A DNA stretch of 8,872 bases from Elusimicrobia bacterium CG08_land_8_20_14_0_20_44_26. Lineage in GTDB: Bacteria; CG03. Below are positions 6,051-8,872 of the stretch, piece after piece (positions within the stretch are counted from its first letter, which is position 1; each line of letters begins with the position of its first letter). The notes beneath the pieces are model-generated. The model was not told the DNA's origin, did no database searches, and saw only the letters and a list, made by a program, of their open reading frames with translations. Position numbers and translations under genes: made by a program. The stretch lies in assembly GCA_002779055.1 (NCBI GenBank), contig PEXM01000084.1:1-8872 (forward strand), in the 5' to 3' direction.

Positions 6051-8872
6051 ATGATAATATATCTGTTAGTGGCTTTGACAATATCCTTTCTCGGTTATAA
6101 AGCGATTCCAAGAGAAAACCCGCCTCAAATAGTCGCTCTCCCCGCCGTTCAAACAGAGAAAAATATTAAACAAAATACGGCAGAGGCGGATAATCCTCCT
6201 CCGGCGAAGGCCGAGGCGGAGGCGGATGAAGAACATCTAAACCTTGTTGAATACATTGAAAAAACCGTAAGAGAAGAGCCGAATAAAAATTTCACAAAAG
6301 AAAACATTTCACCAGAGAATGAATCATCCTTTTTTTCTTTGCCCGGAGAAAAACAGGGAAACCCTCCGACGACGGAAAATGCGGACTGGATTGACGCAGA
6401 AATAAAAACGCTTGTTTTTACGGGCTTTGACGAACCGGAAAAAAGCATAATAAATTTGTTTAATCGTAATGAAAACAAAAAACTTGAACAATTGATTCAA
6501 AAAGATGAAGCGATGGAGAAATCATATAAGCATTTCATTTTAGGAGAACTCAAATTCAAAAAAGGTCTCTACGAAGACGCTTTAAAAAATTATGGCGCTG
6601 CCGCGGCGGAGGCCTCGTCGGCAAGCATAGCCGGAGGTCTTTACGAATACTCATTATTCAGAAAGGCGGAGTCCCTCTACAACACGGGAAAATTTGACGA
6701 GGCTCTTGAAATCTTTGACGGAATCCAACAGAAAATGGGTCATCTCGCGGGAGAGGCAGAATTTTCCATGGCGCAGTGCGAGCTCAAAACGGGAAAAACG
6801 AATCAAGCGATGGACGTAATGAACCGACTGATTTTAACACACGCCGGATACTGCGCGAGCGATAGGACAAACTACTGTATAGGACTCATTCTTTACCACA
6901 TGGGAAAATACACTGACGCAAAGGCCTTTTTCGAGAAAATTAAAAACCCGGAATTTGAAAATCAGAAACTGAGTGAATTTTATTTCGCCAGGTGTCTTGA
7001 AAATGAAGGCAAACTTTTGCAGGCCCGCGCTCTTTTCAAAAAAATTTATGAAAAAAATAAGAAAAACGATCTCGCCTGCGATGCCATGTTCAGATGCGGA
7101 ATGATTTTTTACAGGATGAAGGAATATGACTCCGCCGCGGATATTTTTTTGAACATCCTCAGAATATATCCATCGGGGGTCTATGCTCCGGACGCCAGGT
7201 TGATGACGGGATATTGTCGGTTTGAAAAAGGTTTATATAAAACTGCAATCGCAAACTGTAAATATTTTATGGAGTGTTACGGCAATAGCGCCCGCACCGA
7301 AACGCAGGCATTTGTACGGCTTCTGCTGGCAAAGACCTACGCTAAACTTAAAAAATACGGCGAAGCTTATGAACAATATCTGAAAATCATTTCGGAAAAT
7401 CCCGGCGTGAAACGCATAAGTTTAACGGCATCCTGCGGCCTTGCGCTTCTCTACTATAACACGGGAAAATATGAGCAAGCCCTGGCTGTATGCGAAAAAT
7501 TATTAAAAGACGCCGCAAAATATTACAATAGTGGAACTCCTACGACTGCCCGAAGCGGGCCGCAGAGCCGAGCGAAGCCTCCATTTGGGACTGCCCTTCG
7601 AGGCATTGAAAAAGACATCGCGCTTCTGAAAGCGATGTGTCTTTACAGGATGAATGACTCCGCTAACGCTCAGGCGGCATTTCAGGGAATCATAAACAAC
7701 ATTCCCGACGCTGAAACAAGAGGCAAAGCATTATTTATGCTCGGTATGCAGTTCGTTAATGACGGAAAGAATGGCTCTCTTATGACAAGCTTTCTTGACT
7801 TATCCGACAAAGAAGACCTCTTCACGGACAACTGGAAAGCGTGGGCGTATTACTTTATAGCAAACGCCTATTATGACAGCGGGAAAATTGACGAGGCGGA
7901 AAAAACTTATGAATATATTATAAAAACGTATCAGGGCGCTCCCGCCGTAAAATTTGCAGAAAGCGCAAGAATCGCCTGCAAGGTTTTAAGAGGCCAATAC
8001 GCCGACGCTGAAGACAGCAACCGTGAATTCGCCGAAAAATTCAAAGACGATGAATCCGCCGGAAAAACATCACTGCTTGCTTCTGCGGGGCTTTTTTTTA
8101 CAGCCGGAAACTACAAAAAAGCAATAGCCGATTATAACGAATTTATAAAAAGTTATCCCAGCGACCGGAGCGGTATTGACGAGGCTTTATTTATGAAAGG
8201 TGAATGTTTTTTGAAACTCCGTCTCCCTGACGAAGCGCGCAGATGCTTTATCAAAATCCCGACCGGTAGAAATTCCGAATACGCTCTGAAGGCATATAAT
8301 CGCCTCGCTTATACGAGTTTCGGCCTCGGAAATTACGAGGATGCCGTCCTTTACTGCCGTAAAATAAAAAAAAGCTTCCCCGCGAATGCGGAAGCCCTGA
8401 AAGACGCCGAGCTTCTCATAGCGCAAAGTTATTATAACAGCGGGAAATTCACGCAGGCAATTGCCGAATATAAAAATTTTCTCGCGCTGCATCCGGATGA
8501 GGCGAAAAAAGCGGAAGTGCTTGAAAATATTAAGTCGGCATATTTTGAAAAGGGAATGAAAGATTTAAGCGGCAGGGGCCTTGCGGATTTCGTAAAACTC
8601 TATCCCGAAGGAGAACTGGCGGCAGAAGCGTGCTGGCAACTCGGGACGCGGGCTTTTGAAAAAAAAGAATACCTTGCGGCGACAAAGATGTTCCGCAAAA
8701 TCATCCTTGAATATCCGGAGGCGCAATCGTCAAAACTATCCCTGTATTACCTTGCGGAGAGTCTGTATCTGGCAGGGAATAACGAAGAAGCCGTAAACGC
8801 ATTCAACAATTTTATAAGCAGTTTTCCCGAAGACGCTCTGCGCCCTTCGTCGGTTTTCCACATGGCAAACGC
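6051..8872 (+). CDS. Large TPR-repeat envelope protein (3' end beyond the window)
   Basis: The frame is open from ATG 6051 to the window edge: at least 940 codons without a stop, truncated only by the window. The N-terminus MIIYLLVALTISFLGYKA is a membrane anchor or signal-like helix without basic residues before it. A Pro/Glu/Ala/Asn-rich linker follows (about 19-120). From about 160 onward there are many TPR-like helical pairs with recurring patterns such as LYNTGKFDEALEIFDGI, YYNSGKFTQAIAEYKNFL and YLAGNNEEAVNAFNNF, often followed by YP or HP as in BamD/CpoB-type TPRs. Such proteins act as scaffolds outside the cytoplasmic membrane; the partner here is unknown. Residues 494-518 are a Pro/Thr/Ser/Arg-rich insertion unlike the helical repeats (see 7530-7604). 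The gene starts six bases after the preceding stop, in the same frame, with only a weak ribosome binding site. TPR assignment is firm, specific function unassigned. Confidence 0.85.
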   Translation, partial: MIIYLLVALTISFLGYKAIPRENPPQIVALPAVQTEKNIKQNTAEADNPPPAKAEAEADEEHLNLVEYIEKTVREEPNKNFTKENISPENESSFFSLPGEKQGNPPTTENADWIDAEIKTLVFTGFDEPEKSIINLFNRNENKKLEQLIQKDEAMEKSYKHFILGELKFKKGLYEDALKNYGAAAAEASSASIAGGLYEYSLFRKAESLYNTGKFDEALEIFDGIQQKMGHLAGEAEFSMAQCELKTGKTNQAMDVMNRLILTHAGYCASDRTNYCIGLILYHMGKYTDAKAFFEKIKNPEFENQKLSEFYFARCLENEGKLLQARALFKKIYEKNKKNDLACDAMFRCGMIFYRMKEYDSAADIFLNILRIYPSGVYAPDARLMTGYCRFEKGLYKTAIANCKYFMECYGNSARTETQAFVRLLLAKTYAKLKKYGEAYEQYLKIISENPGVKRISLTASCGLALLYYNTGKYEQALAVCEKLLKDAAKYYNSGTPTTARSGPQSRAKPPFGTALRGIEKDIALLKAMCLYRMNDSANAQAAFQGIINNIPDAETRGKALFMLGMQFVNDGKNGSLMTSFLDLSDKEDLFTDNWKAWAYYFIANAYYDSGKIDEAEKTYEYIIKTYQGAPAVKFAESARIACKVLRGQYADAEDSNREFAEKFKDDESAGKTSLLASAGLFFTAGNYKKAIADYNEFIKSYPSDRSGIDEALFMKGECFLKLRLPDEARRCFIKIPTGRNSEYALKAYNRLAYTSFGLGNYEDAVLYCRKIKKSFPANAEALKDAELLIAQSYYNSGKFTQAIAEYKNFLALHPDEAKKAEVLENIKSAYFEKGMKDLSGRGLADFVKLYPEGELAAEACWQLGTRAFEKKEYLAATKMFRKIILEYPEAQSSKLSLYYLAESLYLAGNNEEAVNAFNNFISSFPEDALRPSSVFHMAN
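7530..7604. repeat. In-frame G+C-rich palindromic insertion within the TPR gene
   Basis: About 75 bases (25 codons) of roughly 66% G+C interrupt an otherwise A+T-leaning gene. They contain a perfect hairpin GCCCG-AAG-CGGGC (7548-7560), a mini-hairpin GCGAAGC (7572-7578), and the direct repeat GACTGCCC (7544-7551 and 7589-7596), the first copy followed by GAAG and the second by TTCG. The encoded stretch (residues 494-518; GTPTTARSGP, then SRAKPPFGT) is rich in Pro, Thr, Ser, Gly and Arg and breaks a helix that resumes as IEKDIALLKAMCLY. No stop is introduced. This resembles the in-frame palindromic elements described in Rickettsia genes (RPEs), as an analogy only. Exact borders are uncertain by several bases. 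Confidence 0.65.

Noticed and set aside
6149..6478. A 109-codon minus-strand frame opposite the TPR gene linker
   Set aside because: It is Ser/Phe-rich, as expected from the complement of a Glu/Lys/Asn-rich linker, and has no supporting signal.
8092..8099. A run of eight T bases in the TPR gene as a terminator or slippage site
   Set aside because: No stable G+C-rich hairpin precedes it, and the TPR frame continues unbroken.
8187..8492. A 101-codon minus-strand frame opposite TPR repeats
   Set aside because: It is antisense to a continuous, clearly repetitive TPR coding frame.
1..8872. tRNA, rRNA, CRISPR array or transposase
   Set aside because: No cloverleaf, rRNA core sequence, regularly spaced repeats or transposase-like frame was seen by eye on either strand.

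Overview
All supported genes lie on the + strand in one tightly packed run, from a short intergenic region (1-178) to the right edge. The order is tilS, hpt, ftsH, folE, cdaA, a 28-residue membrane stub, pdxJ, a 100-residue membrane protein, and a large TPR protein cut by the window end. Neighbouring genes overlap or are separated by at most about 55 bases, and no internal terminator is visible, so one operon read from a promoter near 132-159 is the simplest reading (inference).

The organism is a bacterium of moderate-to-low G+C with many AAA, ATA and AGA/AGG codons. The tilS-hpt-ftsH order is the classical Firmicutes-type order, and cdaA beside a CdaR-like membrane anchor is also widespread. 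However, overlapping genes, dispersed palindromes and a large membrane-anchored or exported TPR protein would suit an uncultivated lineage of the Omnitrophota/Elusimicrobiota kind. That placement is a guess from style, not from a search.

Region by region: 1-178 holds two hairpins, a candidate promoter and a good ribosome binding site. Positions 179-4115 encode tRNA-Ile lysidine synthetase, hypoxanthine phosphoribosyltransferase, the membrane protease FtsH and GTP cyclohydrolase I. Positions 4108-4979 encode the diadenylate cyclase CdaA and what looks like only the transmembrane anchor of its usual partner CdaR. Positions 4980-5034 are a G+C-rich spacer. Positions 5035-5745 encode pdxJ (vitamin B6 synthesis). 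Positions 5742-6044 encode a small anchored coiled-coil protein, and 6051 to the end encodes the TPR protein.

Functionally the block joins translation fidelity, purine salvage, membrane proteolysis, folate/pterin and pyridoxal phosphate synthesis, and c-di-AMP signalling. The last two genes look like envelope proteins.

The most interesting points are a 75-base G+C-rich hairpin-bearing segment inserted in frame in the TPR gene (7530-7604), a possibly related G+C-rich piece (4980-5030) just after the CdaR-like stub, and the stub itself.
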